Positions 14,438-24,444 are shown, counted from the first letter of the stretch. The stretch: 64,000 nucleotides of DNA from CAZJLP01 sp964546955 (GCA_964546955.1 CAZJLP010000004.1:105667-169666), one strand, 5' to 3'. Numbers and translations are program-made. Notes: generated by a model not told the origin, from the letters alone.

Positions 14438-16195
14438 TTAGGCGCCGCGGACTGCGGCGGGCTGCGGTGCCGGCTTGCCGCTGGAATTTGAAGGCGGGGT
14501 GGCGCCGTCGTTCTGCATTTCGCGGAGGAGCGAGGTGATGTACGGAATCAGCTGCTTTTTGCGGCTGACGATCCCGGGCAGGTCGAAGATCTCGTCCTTC
14601 TCTACGTGCGGGTAGGAGATGCGCGCGATGAAGTCGGGATCGCCTTTCACGAGCAGAAGCGAGTTCTGCGTGTTGATGTCGGTCACCAACAAACAGGCAA
14701 AGGCGAGTTGCTCGCTTTCGCGGAGCTCCTGCAGGGCGTTGTTGATCGGCTTTGCGTGCTGCCAAAAATTGCCGAAACCAAGCTCCTCGACCTGCGAAAC
14801 GGCGAAACGCACACCGTCCTCTTCGTAGATCTTGAAATCGGAACGGATGACCTTAGCCGGCGGGTTAGCGAGAATGACCGAGCCCGAGCTAAAGATCGCA
14901 TCCGCGAGCGTGCGGGGATTCACGCCGGCAATGCCGGCAAGCCATGCCAGCAAGGAGGCATCTTTTTCCGTCGACGTCGGGCTGTTGAGATTGAGCGTAT
15001 CGGAGATGATTCCGCTCATCATGATGCCTGCAACGTTGGCCGAGGGCTTCAGGCCGTCCCGGCGAAACAGGTCGGCCACGATCGTGCAGGTCGAGCCGAC
15101 CGGCTCGTTGATAAACAGGATCGGTTGTTGGGTGTTGAGCGAGCCGAGGCGGTGGTGGTCGATGATTTCAGTGATGGTGACTTCGCTCGCGCCGGATACG
15201 GCTTGGGTCATCTCATTGTGGTCGACCAACACCAAGCGTGTCTTGGACGGCTTGAGCATGTCGGTTTTCGTCAAGATGCCCTGCAGCTTTCCCTCGTCGT
15301 TCAAAACCATGTACGCGGGGGTCGTGGAAGCGGCGACTTTCTTGCGAATGTCGATAAGACGCTGATCGGGGCCGACCGAGGAGTATTTTCGGTCGAGCAG
15401 TCGATCGATGGTCGAAGCGGTCCGAATCACCCAGGCGGTGGTGGCGGAGTCGTAGGGACTGACGATGAGGCTGACGCCGGCAGCTTTGGCCTGCTGGACG
15501 ACTTCGTCGTCGACGGGAAGGTTGCCGGTGATGACCAGCGCACGAACGCCGATCTGGATGGAGCGCTGCTGGATGTCCCAGCGGTCGCCCACAATGATAA
15601 CGGACTGCGACGCCGGAATATTCTCGGCTTCGGAAAATTTACCGAACGAACGCACGTCCATCGCGCCGATACGCACGTAGACGTCCTCCGTCCGCTCCGC
15701 ATCCCGAAGGTGGACGACGCGGGCGCGCAATGCCCGTGCGATGTGGGAGAGGGAGGAGCTCACCTTGCGCATTTCACGAGGCTCTTTCAGTCGCGGGACG
15801 AAGTAGCCACCCAATTGGAAGACGGAGATCGAACCCACGACCCGTTTGTCGGCGGTCACGACCGGCAGCACCCGTACATCGTGCTGGTCGATGAGCTCCA
15901 GGGCTTCCGCGCACGTGGCGTTTTCCGGCACCGCGATGATGTTCGATACCATCACGTCGCGGACGCGGGGTGTTACATCGCTGATATACGCGGGAAGCGG
16001 CTGCTGAAATTTCTGCAGAATGGTGTCGATACGCGCGTTGCTGTTGCCGCAGCGGGCGGCGACAAAACCTTTGAATCCCTTGGCCTCCTTGTAGGCCGCG
16101 TAGGCGATGGCAGAGCAGATCGCGTCTGCGTCAGGGTTCTTATGCCCAATGACATACGTCACATCGGTGGCGGGTGAAGGAGGGATTGCGGTCAT
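14438..16195 (-). CDS. ppaC: manganese-dependent inorganic pyrophosphatase with regulatory CBS/DRTGG domains
   Basis: A 585-residue family II pyrophosphatase that splits PPi to two phosphates in the cytoplasm. The DHH catalytic parts are split: GHKNPDADAICSAIAY at the N-terminus, then DHH (IIDHHRLGS), VGSTCTIVADLF, SGIISDTLN, and a C-terminal DHHA2 domain ending with SRKKQLIP. Between the first part and DHH lie two CBS repeats (RDVMVSNIIAVPENATC... and QGILTKTDML) flanking a DRTGG-like domain. This is the CBS-PPase type, regulated by adenine nucleotides in studied members. The alanine/proline-rich C-terminus is extra. Confidence 0.92.
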   Translation of the reverse strand: MTAIPPSPATDVTYVIGHKNPDADAICSAIAYAAYKEAKGFKGFVAARCGNSNARIDTILQKFQQPLPAYISDVTPRVRDVMVSNIIAVPENATCAEALELIDQHDVRVLPVVTADKRVVGSISVFQLGGYFVPRLKEPREMRKVSSSLSHIARALRARVVHLRDAERTEDVYVRIGAMDVRSFGKFSEAENIPASQSVIIVGDRWDIQQRSIQIGVRALVITGNLPVDDEVVQQAKAAGVSLIVSPYDSATTAWVIRTASTIDRLLDRKYSSVGPDQRLIDIRKKVAASTTPAYMVLNDEGKLQGILTKTDMLKPSKTRLVLVDHNEMTQAVSGASEVTITEIIDHHRLGSLNTQQPILFINEPVGSTCTIVADLFRRDGLKPSANVAGIMMSGIISDTLNLNSPTSTEKDASLLAWLAGIAGVNPRTLADAIFSSGSVILANPPAKVIRSDFKIYEEDGVRFAVSQVEELGFGNFWQHAKPINNALQELRESEQLAFACLLVTDINTQNSLLLVKGDPDFIARISYPHVEKDEIFDLPGIVSRKKQLIPYITSLLREMQNDGATPPSNSSGKPAPQPAAVRGA

Positions 16196-16440
16196 GTAGT
16201 CGGCGTCAGTGTGCGTTCGGCCGAAAGGAAAGCAATTTCGGTGCGCGGTTCAGTGACAAAAGATTTTGGGGTGGTAATTAACTGTTGGTTAACTTCATGC
16301 GGGAGTTCGGAGGGTAGGCAAGTGCCTCCGGCCGAGCCGTGGTCGGCTCGAGCCGCGTCAGCGTCTATTTTTGCTGCGCGATTTGGGTTTTTGAGGTGTG
16401 CGGAGTCGTTTCCGACGACGTCGAGTCGGGCGCCCTCAGC

Positions 16441-16632
16441 CTATCTTTTCGGAGAGCTGTCTGTTCGGGGCTGCTGGCGGCCCTGCCACTTGGGGATTGA
16501 AACGGCGATGATGAGGGTGAGGATCACGGCCAGAGTGACCCACTCGATGACGCGGAATCCATTGTGAGGTGGCTTGGGCACCCGTTTAGGCAAAGCGACC
16601 GGCACAGCAGCTGGCAAGTGTGGGCGAGACAC
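16441..16632 (-). CDS. small single-helix membrane protein (tentative)
   Basis: A 63-residue frame from a GTG start with a proline/arginine-rich head and one strong hydrophobic segment (VIEWVTLAVILTLIIAVSIP) followed by a basic tail. It lies between the pyrophosphatase and the aminotransferase, divergent from the latter. The hydrophobic segment makes it plausible, but no family is known and the start is weak. Confidence 0.4.
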   Translation of the reverse strand: MSRPHLPAAVPVALPKRVPKPPHNGFRVIEWVTLAVILTLIIAVSIPKWQGRQQPRTDSSPKR

Positions 16633-16690
16633 GGCACAGTGATCATGCGGAAGCTGGACAATGTCGCCGGGCGCTTTCTAGTTTGCGTAA

Positions 16691-17557
16691 ATGAAGATCT
16701 ATCTCGATGGAAAACTCGTCGACCAGGCCGACGCCAAGATATCGGTGTTCGACCACGGACTCCTCTATGGGGATGGTATCTTCGAGGGCATCCGACTCTA
16801 CAAAGGGAATGTATTCCGGCTGGAGGAGCACTTGGAGCGGCTGGAGTACTCCGCGAAGGCGATCCTCTTGAAAATGCCGTGGTCGCGGAAACAGATCGCC
16901 GATGCCACCTGCGAGACCTGCCGGGCTAACAACCTCACGGACGGCTACATCCGGCTGGTCGTAACGCGCGGCGTGGGAGACCTCGGCCTCTCGCCCTGGT
17001 TGTGCCCGAATCCGTCGCTGTTCATCATCGCCGACAAGATCGCCCTCTATCCGCCGGAATACTACACCAAGGGGTTGGAGATTGTGACCGTTCCCACCCG
17101 CCGTATCGGTCCTGCTTCGTTGAGCCCCGCGGTGAAGTCGCTCAACTATTTGAACAACATTCTGGCCAAGATCGAAGCCAAGCAGTACGGCGCGCTCGAA
17201 GCGATCATGCTCAACGACCAAGGGTACGTGGCGGAGTGCACGGGCGATAACATTTTTATCGTATTCAAAGGCGAAATCCTGACCCCGCCCGCCAGCCAAG
17301 GCGCCCTTAAAGGCATCACACGCGGCGCCATCTTCGACATCGCGAAGGAGATCGGCGTGCCCATCCGCGAGGTGGACCTGACCCGCTACGATGTCTGGAA
17401 TGCCGACGAGGTATTCCTGACGGGCACGGGCGCGGAGGTCATCCCGGTTGTCAAGCTCGACGGTCGGGAAATCGGAACCTCGCGTCCGGGGCCGATCTTC
17501 AACCGCGTGCTCGAAGCCTTCCGGCGGCTTGTTCTCACGGACGGGACGAAGATCTAG
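16691..17557 (+). CDS. ilvE: branched-chain amino acid aminotransferase
   Basis: A 288-residue fold-type IV PLP enzyme that transfers the amino group between glutamate and the 2-oxo acids of Leu, Ile and Val. The start MKIYLDGKLV and SVFDHGLLYGDGIFEGIR are typical. K149 in SPAVKSLNYLNN binds PLP. AECTGDNIFIV and FLTGTGAEVIPV are the usual C-terminal motifs. Close relatives include D-amino acid aminotransferase and aminodeoxychorismate lyase, but the FEGIRLY and KSLNYLNN wording favours IlvE. It stands alone; no other ilv or leu gene is near. Confidence 0.92.
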   Translation: MKIYLDGKLVDQADAKISVFDHGLLYGDGIFEGIRLYKGNVFRLEEHLERLEYSAKAILLKMPWSRKQIADATCETCRANNLTDGYIRLVVTRGVGDLGLSPWLCPNPSLFIIADKIALYPPEYYTKGLEIVTVPTRRIGPASLSPAVKSLNYLNNILAKIEAKQYGALEAIMLNDQGYVAECTGDNIFIVFKGEILTPPASQGALKGITRGAIFDIAKEIGVPIREVDLTRYDVWNADEVFLTGTGAEVIPVVKLDGREIGTSRPGPIFNRVLEAFRRLVLTDGTKI

Positions 17558-17879
17558 TGACCGAAAAGCGGTAGAAGATAGAGGGAAACCGGTCGAACGT
17601 GGCCAACGCCGCCTTCGGCTTCCGTCTCTCTACTTATCCTTGCCTGCGCGTCCATCACGGTGTGCCAATTGCGCGCAGTGCGTCTGAGACATCGCGCATC
17701 CGCGGCGCGTAGTGTAGGTGTGTCCATTCCGTTACCGATCTTCGCGCGCAGGTCTTGCCAGCGTGCAAACGCTTGGCATGGTTAGTGCAGAATCCTCCCC
17801 AATGCCGAATTTCGATTCGTGTCACAATTTCACGCTCCGTGTGTCGATACTTAAAACGGACGTGCTATAATTCCTATCC
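17558..17879. other. intergenic, upstream of mcsA
   Basis: No gene seen. The part nearest mcsA (AT-rich, TATAATTCC at about 17867-17875) could hold the -10 of the mcsA-mcsB-clpC promoter, but no CtsR-type heptad operator (AGTCAAANANAGTCAAA-like) was found. Confidence 0.45.
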
Positions 17880-18383
17880 ATGGCCAGCCCTCTAAAATGT
17901 GATCTTTGCGCGAAGCCGGCGACGGTGCATCTCACGCAGATAGTGAACAATAAGGTTCATAAGGTGGACCTTTGCGAAGAGTGCGCTCAGGCTAAAGGCG
18001 TGACTGATCCCAGCGGCTTTTCGCTCGCCGATCTGCTGCTCAAGGCGTCGCTCAATCCCGAGCCGTCGACGGGAAATTTGCGGTGTGAGAATTGCGGATT
18101 TACTCAGAACGATTTCAAGAAACACGGCCGCTTCGGCTGTCCGCACTGCTACGAGACTTTCAAGACCACCGTCGAGCCAATGCTCGACAACATGCACAAG
18201 GGCACTTCCCACATCGGAAAGATCCCGCAGAAGGCCCTGGACCGAAAATCCCTCTACGACCGCCTGACCAAACTCGAGGTCCACCTCGACGAAGCCATCA
18301 AATCCGAGCGTTACGAAGACGCCGCCCGCTACCGCGATGAAATCCACCAAGTCAAACAAGCCTTCGAAAAGCCCGCGCGCTGA
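17880..18383 (+). CDS. mcsA: McsA-like zinc-finger protein, activator of arginine kinase
   Basis: A 167-residue protein with four CxxC pairs: CDLC (residue 7), CEEC (32), CENC and CPHC (about 72-95). A UVR (UvrB/C) motif closes the protein (LEVHLDEAIKSERYEDAARY...). In Bacillus, McsA binds zinc, activates the kinase McsB and controls CtsR and ClpC. The gene is followed 4 bp later by mcsB and then clpC, so the same partnership is expected here. Upstream ctsR is absent. Confidence 0.92.
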   Translation: MASPLKCDLCAKPATVHLTQIVNNKVHKVDLCEECAQAKGVTDPSGFSLADLLLKASLNPEPSTGNLRCENCGFTQNDFKKHGRFGCPHCYETFKTTVEPMLDNMHKGTSHIGKIPQKALDRKSLYDRLTKLEVHLDEAIKSERYEDAARYRDEIHQVKQAFEKPAR

Positions 18384-18387
18384 GGCC

Positions 18388-19473
18388 ATGACGATTGCGT
18401 CACTTCTCGCCACGCCTTCCGAACTGACGGATACCGTCAGCAACAAATGCGCGATCGTCCTGATGACGCGCGTGCGGCTGGCGCGCAATCTCGCGGGCAA
18501 TCCGTTTCCGGGTTGGGCGCGCGAAGCGCAGCGGGAAAAGATCCTTCAGACCTGCCGCGATGCCGTCGTGGCCGTTCCGCAGATGAAGAAAGGCGTGAGC
18601 GTCGGCGTCTCAGACCTCTCGGACTTGGAGAAACAGATCCTCGTGGAGCGTCATCTAATCAGCCGCGAACTGAGCGGTTCGAAGCACGGCTCCGGCGTTG
18701 TCATCAGCAAGGATCAGGCGTTCTCCATCATGGTGAACGAGGAGGACCACTTGCGTATCCAGGTTTTGCGTGCAGGTTTCCAGCTGAAGAAAACCTGGAA
18801 CGCGATCAACGATTTGGACACTGCGCTGGAAGATCACCTCGATTTTGCCTTTTCCCCGACGCTTGGCTATCTCACCGCCTGCCCGACCAATCTTGGGACC
18901 GGCATGCGGGCTTCGGCCATGATGCACCTTCCGGCGCTGGTGATCTCCAACCAAATGGAGAAGGTCGTGCGAGCCGTAAACCAGTTGGGCATGGTCGTCC
19001 GCGGTCTTTTCGGCGAAGGCTCCGACGCCAGCGGCAGTATCTTCCAGATCTCCAATCAGACCACCTTGGGCGAAGCCGAAGAGGACATCATCAAGCGGTT
19101 GGGGAGCGTCCTGAACTCGATCGTGGAGCATGAGCTGAATGCCCGCGAGAAGCTCATGGAAGGCGACTCACCGAAGCTCTACGACAAGATCGGTCGGGCC
19201 TACGGCATCCTTCAGAACAGTCACCTGCTCACCTCGGGGGAAGCGATGAACCTTTTGTCGCTTTTGCGGCTGGGAATCGACCTCGGCGTCTTCCCGGATG
19301 ACAGCCGCTCGGTGATTGATCGTCTGTTCATCGAAGCGCAACCGGGGCACATCCAGCATCTCAGCAAGCACGATCTGGATTCTAATCAACGCGATGTGCT
19401 ACGTGCCGACCGTTTGCGGTCGGAGTTCGCCCAGTTCGCCAAACCGAAATTTAGCTCGCCCGGCAAAAATTGA
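18388..19473 (+). CDS. mcsB: protein arginine kinase McsB
   Basis: A 361-residue phosphagen-kinase-fold enzyme that phosphorylates arginine in proteins, marking them for ClpC-ClpP in studied Firmicutes. Visible motifs are the ATP-binding MTRVRLARNLAGNPFP, the NEEDHLRIQ loop, the reactive cysteine segment CPTNLGTGMRASAMMHLP and EGSDASGSIFQISNQTTLG. There is no N-terminal guanidino-substrate domain of the creatine kinase type, as expected for McsB. ATG 18388 is chosen because it follows the mcsA stop by 4 bp; the longer frame from 18337 overlaps mcsA. Confidence 0.93.
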   Translation: MTIASLLATPSELTDTVSNKCAIVLMTRVRLARNLAGNPFPGWAREAQREKILQTCRDAVVAVPQMKKGVSVGVSDLSDLEKQILVERHLISRELSGSKHGSGVVISKDQAFSIMVNEEDHLRIQVLRAGFQLKKTWNAINDLDTALEDHLDFAFSPTLGYLTACPTNLGTGMRASAMMHLPALVISNQMEKVVRAVNQLGMVVRGLFGEGSDASGSIFQISNQTTLGEAEEDIIKRLGSVLNSIVEHELNAREKLMEGDSPKLYDKIGRAYGILQNSHLLTSGEAMNLLSLLRLGIDLGVFPDDSRSVIDRLFIEAQPGHIQHLSKHDLDSNQRDVLRADRLRSEFAQFAKPKFSSPGKN

Positions 19474-19564
19474 TAAGAATCGGGTCCATCAATCTTTTGC
19501 TTTGTTCGGACCCGATTAGTGCCGATAATAGCATTTAGAAACACCACCACCGCTCCCTCCCTCC

Positions 19565-22087
19565 ATGGAACCCATGAATAATTTCACGCCGCGGGCGCAG
19601 CAAGTGCTGGCACTCGCCCGCAAGGAAGCCGACCGTTTTCATCACAATTACGTCGGCACCGAGCACATCCTGTTAGGGTTGATCAAGCTCGGCCAGGGCG
19701 TTGCCGTCAGCGTTCTGCAAAAGATGGGTCTCGACCTCGAGACTGTCCGTGCCGCGGTTGAAAAACAGGTCGGCACCGGTCAGGAAACCAAAACCACCGG
19801 CAGCATTCCTTACACCCCGCGGGTCAAAAAGGTGCTCGCGCTCGCCGGCAAGGAAGCGAAAGCCCTCAATCATTCTTACGTTGGCACCGAGCACATTCTC
19901 CTCGGTCTGCTGCGCGAAGGCGAAGGCGTGGCGGCGCGCGTGTTGAAGTCCCTGGACATCGACATCGAGCGCACGCGCAACGAAATCCTCCGCGAACTCG
20001 ATCCGCAGTTTTCAGGCGGCGAAGGCGGAGCAGGGGGCGGGGAAGAAACCGCCGCCGGCGGTCCGACGCGCAACAATCCGCCCGAGGATAAGAAGGAAGT
20101 TAAGACTCCCGCGCTCAAAGCTTTTGGCCGCGACCTGACCGAACTCGCTCGCAAGGGCGAACTCGATCCCGTGGTCGGCCGCAAAAACGAGATCCGCCGC
20201 GTCATCCAGATTCTCTGCCGCCGCACCAAGAACAACCCCGTGTTGATCGGTGAAGCCGGCGTGGGCAAGACGGCGATCGTGGAAGGCCTCGCGCAGGAAA
20301 TCTCCAGCGGCATCGTGCCGGAGATCCTGATCGAAAAGCGGGTCATCACGCTCGACCTCGCGCTCATGGTCGCGGGCACCAAATACCGCGGTCAGTTCGA
20401 AGAGCGCATCAAGGCCGTGATGGACGAAATCAAACGCGCCAAGAACATCATCCTCTTCATCGACGAACTTCATACGATCGTCGGCGCCGGAGCGGCTGAA
20501 GGCGCGATGGATGCCTCGAATATTTTCAAGCCCGCGCTCTCCCGCGGCGAACTGCAGTGCGTCGGCGCGACCACTCTCAACGAGTACCGCAAGTACATTG
20601 AGAAGGACAGCGCGCTGGATCGTCGCTTCCAATCGGTGAAGGTCGAGCCGCCCTCGGTCGACGACACGGTCACCATTCTAAAGGGCATCCGTGGCAAGTA
20701 TGAAGATCACCACAAGGCGACCTTCAGCGACAAGGCACTCGAGGCCGCGGCCAAGCTTTCGGACCGCTACATCACGGGACGTTTTCTGCCGGACAAGGCG
20801 ATCGACGTCATGGACGAAGCCGGTTCGCGCGCCCGCATCGCATCGCTCAACCGGCCCGCGGACATCGAAGACCTGACAAAGGAAATCGAGACGGTCTGCG
20901 CGCAGAAGGAAGAAGCGATCGCCAAGCAGCATTTCGAGGAAGCCGCCAAATACCGCGACAAGGAGAAGCAACTGCGCGCCAAGCAGGAATCGGCCACCGA
21001 ATCGTGGAAAAAAGCCCGCGAGGAAAAGCGCGTTCAAATCGACGAGGATCTGATGATGCAGGTCGTCGCCGACTGGACGGGTATTCCGCTGACGCGCATG
21101 GAGAAAAAGGAGAGCGAAAAACTCCTCTCTCTGGAAAGCGACCTTCAAAAGATCATCATCGGACAGGAAGTGGCCACGATCGCGATCGCTCGCGCCCTGC
21201 GCCGTTCCCGTGCGGACCTAAAGGATCCGCGCCGGCCGATCGGCTCATTCCTTTTCGTCGGTCCGACCGGCGTAGGTAAGACTGAACTCGCGAAGCAACT
21301 TGCGGCGAGCATGTTTGGTTCCCAGGACGCGATCATCCAGATCGACATGTCCGAGTATATGGAGAAGTTCGCCGTCTCGCGCTTGATCGGTTCACCTCCG
21401 GGCTACATCGGCTACGAAGAAGGCGGTCAACTGACGGAAGCGGTCCGCCGCCGCCCGTATTCGGTCGTGCTTTTTGACGAAATCGAAAAGGCCCATCCGG
21501 ACGTGGTGCAGCTGCTCCTGCAGATCTTGGAAGATGGACGCTTGACCGACTCGCTTGGACGCACGGTCGACTTCCGGAATACCATTATCATCATGACCTC
21601 GAACGTTGGCGCGCAGCTCTTGCAGCGCCAAACCTCGATGGGTTTCGGTGCGGCTGGCGGCGCCTTCGGCGACCACGAGAAAATGCGCGAGAAGGTGCTC
21701 GAAGAAGCGAAACGCGTTTTCAAGCCGGAGTTCCTGAATCGTATTAGCGACATCGTCTTTTTCCGTCCGCTCTCGAAAGACGACCTGATCAAAATCGTCG
21801 AAATCGAAGTCTCGAAATTCGCGCGCCGCTTGGCCGATCGCAAGATCACCCTCGAGTTCACGCCCGAGTCGAAGCTTCTCCTCATCGAGAAAGGCTACGA
21901 CGAAAAGTACGGCGCACGCCCGCTGCGTCGCGCGGTCGAGCACTATCTCGAGGATCCGCTGGCTGAAGCCATCCTGCGGGGAGACGTGAAGGACGGAGAG
22001 CCCTGCATCGTGATCCGCAACGGCGACAAGCTCGAGTTCAAGCAAAAGGAACCGAGCAAGCCAGCGGACACGAACGTGACCTCGTAG
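19565..22087 (+). CDS. clpC: ATP-dependent Clp protease ATP-binding subunit ClpC
   Basis: An 840-residue AAA+ unfoldase. Two Clp N repeats occupy about residues 5-145 (NNFTPRAQQVLALARKEA; YTPRVKKVLALAGKEA). AAA-1 has GEAGVGKT and DELHTIVGAG; a middle domain with UVR-like EEAIAKQHFEEAAKYRDKE follows; AAA-2 has GPTGVGKTELAK and DEIEKAHPDV. It unfolds substrates for ClpP; phospho-arginine binding in the N-domain is known for Bacillus ClpC. Third gene of the mcsA-mcsB-clpC cluster, 92 bp after mcsB, and followed by a terminator. Confidence 0.95.
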   Translation: MEPMNNFTPRAQQVLALARKEADRFHHNYVGTEHILLGLIKLGQGVAVSVLQKMGLDLETVRAAVEKQVGTGQETKTTGSIPYTPRVKKVLALAGKEAKALNHSYVGTEHILLGLLREGEGVAARVLKSLDIDIERTRNEILRELDPQFSGGEGGAGGGEETAAGGPTRNNPPEDKKEVKTPALKAFGRDLTELARKGELDPVVGRKNEIRRVIQILCRRTKNNPVLIGEAGVGKTAIVEGLAQEISSGIVPEILIEKRVITLDLALMVAGTKYRGQFEERIKAVMDEIKRAKNIILFIDELHTIVGAGAAEGAMDASNIFKPALSRGELQCVGATTLNEYRKYIEKDSALDRRFQSVKVEPPSVDDTVTILKGIRGKYEDHHKATFSDKALEAAAKLSDRYITGRFLPDKAIDVMDEAGSRARIASLNRPADIEDLTKEIETVCAQKEEAIAKQHFEEAAKYRDKEKQLRAKQESATESWKKAREEKRVQIDEDLMMQVVADWTGIPLTRMEKKESEKLLSLESDLQKIIIGQEVATIAIARALRRSRADLKDPRRPIGSFLFVGPTGVGKTELAKQLAASMFGSQDAIIQIDMSEYMEKFAVSRLIGSPPGYIGYEEGGQLTEAVRRRPYSVVLFDEIEKAHPDVVQLLLQILEDGRLTDSLGRTVDFRNTIIIMTSNVGAQLLQRQTSMGFGAAGGAFGDHEKMREKVLEEAKRVFKPEFLNRISDIVFFRPLSKDDLIKIVEIEVSKFARRLADRKITLEFTPESKLLLIEKGYDEKYGARPLRRAVEHYLEDPLAEAILRGDVKDGEPCIVIRNGDKLEFKQKEPSKPADTNVTS

Positions 22088-22114
22088 TCGCTCATCGAAA
22101 CGTATTTAGACCAA

Positions 22115-22139
22115 GCCGCCCGCTTCCGGGCGGCTTTTT
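22115..22139 (+). terminator. rho-independent terminator of clpC
   Basis: GCCGCCCG (22115-22122), loop CTTC, CGGGCGGC (22127-22134), followed by TTTTTG: a strong stem with a U-tract 28 bp after the clpC stop. Confidence 0.9.
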
Positions 22140-22526
22140 GTTTTCTTTCGGAGTTGTGACGCCGAGGGCACGGCGGACGAGCCGGAGAAACACGGAAGCG
22201 CCCGTCCGCGAACTTGCGTAGTAGCTCCATGGCACAGTTCGGGTGAGGATGGATACGCGATCAGGAAGGGTCCCGCAGACTGAGGTGCTCCCGGATCGTC
22301 TCCGTGTCAGCGCTCGGTGCTTTCCGTGTTCCCACTCCCATTTAGTCGGCTGGTCGCTCGAACCGAGCGAGCGATTCCATCTCTTAAAAACCTCGCGAAA
22401 AAGGAAATCTGACTCGCGAAATCCCTATTTCACGACGTGAGTCTGCACGCGATACTTATAACTTCCCCCATAGCGAGCATGGGATAAATTCCGTACTCAA
22501 GCGGAGGGGTTTTTCGCCGAACAACT
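22140..22526. other. intergenic, upstream of ftsH
   Basis: No gene seen. The promoter of ftsH should lie here. AT-rich sequence near 22450-22495 (ACTTATAACTTCC, GGGATAAATTCC) is a candidate, unproven. Confidence 0.4.
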
Positions 22527-24386
22527 ATGTCGATGAACAAGAGTGTCCTCTATTGGCTGCTACCCCTGATTCTTGCCTTTCTGGGAGCAGCAGCGTTGGA
22601 CCGCTATTTCGAGCACAGCCGCCAAAGCGCCGAAGGCGCCGCGCCGGAAGCCAAGGAAGTGTCGTTTGCGGATTTTATGGCTGCGGCTGGTCGCGGCGAA
22701 ATGAAGGAAGGCCGCATCGTTTATCGTGCGCACATGAACAACGTCGCGGATCTCGAGGCCGTCCAATCGGTGGCCACCGGTAGCGCCGCGGCCGCGAGCA
22801 CACCCGTTCGGACCACCGCGCGACTGACGGAGGAGGATTTGAAGTTTCTCCGCGGGCATCAGTTCGCCGAAGGCGATCAATCTGTCGCCCGGAAAAATGC
22901 GCCCGCCAGCGCCGGCCGCGAATACATGGCCACGCTGGCCAAAGGCGCGACGCAGGTTTTGGGCATCCTTCTCGTGATCAGCCTCGCCGTCATGACCGTT
23001 CAGGCGCTGATGGCGAAATCGAGCTCCTTTGCCTCCGCGAATTTGCAAGCGGCGACTTCGGATGTGAAATTCTCGTCTGTCGCGGGCTGCAACGAAGCCA
23101 AGGAAGAAGTCAGCGAAGTCGTCGAATACCTAAAGGATTCCACTCGTTTCAAGGCGGCCGGCGGACGCATGCCGAAGGGCGTTCTCCTGGTCGGTCCTCC
23201 CGGGACTGGCAAGACCATGTTGGCGAAGGCCGTCGCGGGCGAAGCCAACGCCAAGTTCTACTCATTGAGCGGTTCGGATTTCGTCGAGCTTTACGTCGGC
23301 GTGGGCGCTTCGCGTGTCCGCTCCCTTTTCAAGAAGGCCCGTGAAAACGCCCCTAGCATTATCTTCATCGACGAATTGGACGCAGTGGGACGCCAGCGGG
23401 CGTCTGGCCCGAGCGGCCACCAAGAACATGAGCAGACGCTCAATGCATTGCTGGTCGCGATGGACGGATTCGAATCCAGCGACGCGGTTGTCGTTTTCGG
23501 AGCCACCAATCGGCCTGAGATCATGGACAAGGCGCTGCTTCGTCCCGGCCGCTTCGATCGCCAGGTCTTCGTCGGATTGCCCGACGTAAAAGGTCGGCTG
23601 GATATTTTGAAGGTTCACTCGGGCCGCATCAAACTCGAGGACAGTGTGAAACTGGAAGAGGTCGCGAAAGCCACGTCAGGGTTCTCCGGCGCCGATCTCG
23701 CGAATTTAGTCAATGAAGGGGCCTTGCACGCCGCGCGCGCTCGTCGGACCACCGTCATGATGTCCGATTTCGAAGAAGCCCGTGACAAGATTTCCTGGGG
23801 GCGCGAAAACCGCCGAACCATGACCGACGCCGACAAGAAAATCATCGCCTACCACGAGGCGGGACACGCGTTGATGCAGGTCCTCTCGGGCGACGAACTT
23901 TTCAAGCTTCATAAGGTGACGATCATTCCGCGCGGCCAATCGCTCGGAAGCACTCAATTTACGCCCGAACGCGATCTGTTGAACTACTCAAAAGACCAGC
24001 TGATCGCCCGGATCTGGTGTTTGATGGCGGGTCGCGTGGCGGAGGAGCTCGCGCTGGGCAACATCACGAGCGGTGCGTCTGGCGATATCCAACAGGCTTC
24101 GCAGATCGCCCGCCAAATGGTCTTCGAGTGGGGGATGTCGCCCCTCGGTTTTCTGGCGCTGGCGAAACCCGGTGGCGAAGAACTGCTGACCAGTCAGGCC
24201 ACTTTCCACGAAGCGGAAAAATACATGCGCGAGCTCTTGGAAAAGCAGTACCAGTTCACCACGGAGACGCTGGGCAAGCACCGCATCGAACTCGATGCGA
24301 TCGCCACGGCCTTGCTGGAACGCGAAACGATCACCGGCGAAGAAGTGCGGGCGATGTGCCGCGATCAGGCGCTGACGGCGAGCTAG
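22527..24386 (+). CDS. ftsH: ATP-dependent zinc metalloprotease FtsH
   Basis: A 619-residue membrane-bound AAA+ protease that degrades misfolded and regulatory membrane proteins. TM1 is at about residues 8-25 and TM2 about 143-161, with a periplasmic domain between. AAA motifs are GPPGTGKT (near 230), IIFIDELDAVGRQRA and RPGRFDRQV; the zinc site is HEAGH, with a downstream acidic ligand in the usual region. The protein ends soon after the protease domain, without the longer charged tail of many orthologues. Confidence 0.93.
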   Translation: MSMNKSVLYWLLPLILAFLGAAALDRYFEHSRQSAEGAAPEAKEVSFADFMAAAGRGEMKEGRIVYRAHMNNVADLEAVQSVATGSAAAASTPVRTTARLTEEDLKFLRGHQFAEGDQSVARKNAPASAGREYMATLAKGATQVLGILLVISLAVMTVQALMAKSSSFASANLQAATSDVKFSSVAGCNEAKEEVSEVVEYLKDSTRFKAAGGRMPKGVLLVGPPGTGKTMLAKAVAGEANAKFYSLSGSDFVELYVGVGASRVRSLFKKARENAPSIIFIDELDAVGRQRASGPSGHQEHEQTLNALLVAMDGFESSDAVVVFGATNRPEIMDKALLRPGRFDRQVFVGLPDVKGRLDILKVHSGRIKLEDSVKLEEVAKATSGFSGADLANLVNEGALHAARARRTTVMMSDFEEARDKISWGRENRRTMTDADKKIIAYHEAGHALMQVLSGDELFKLHKVTIIPRGQSLGSTQFTPERDLLNYSKDQLIARIWCLMAGRVAEELALGNITSGASGDIQQASQIARQMVFEWGMSPLGFLALAKPGGEELLTSQATFHEAEKYMRELLEKQYQFTTETLGKHRIELDAIATALLERETITGEEVRAMCRDQALTAS

Positions 24387-24444
24387 ACGGGCGGTATTTT
24401 TTGCTGTCGGCGGTCAGCTCTCGGCTTTCAGCGGTGAGAGGGGG

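Noticed and set aside
14606..16177. 523-residue plus-strand ORF opposite the pyrophosphatase
   Set aside because: Antisense shadow; the minus-strand gene has all catalytic motifs.
22243..22440. 65-residue ORF between clpC and ftsH
   Set aside because: Low-complexity basic translation with no start context or family; more likely chance.
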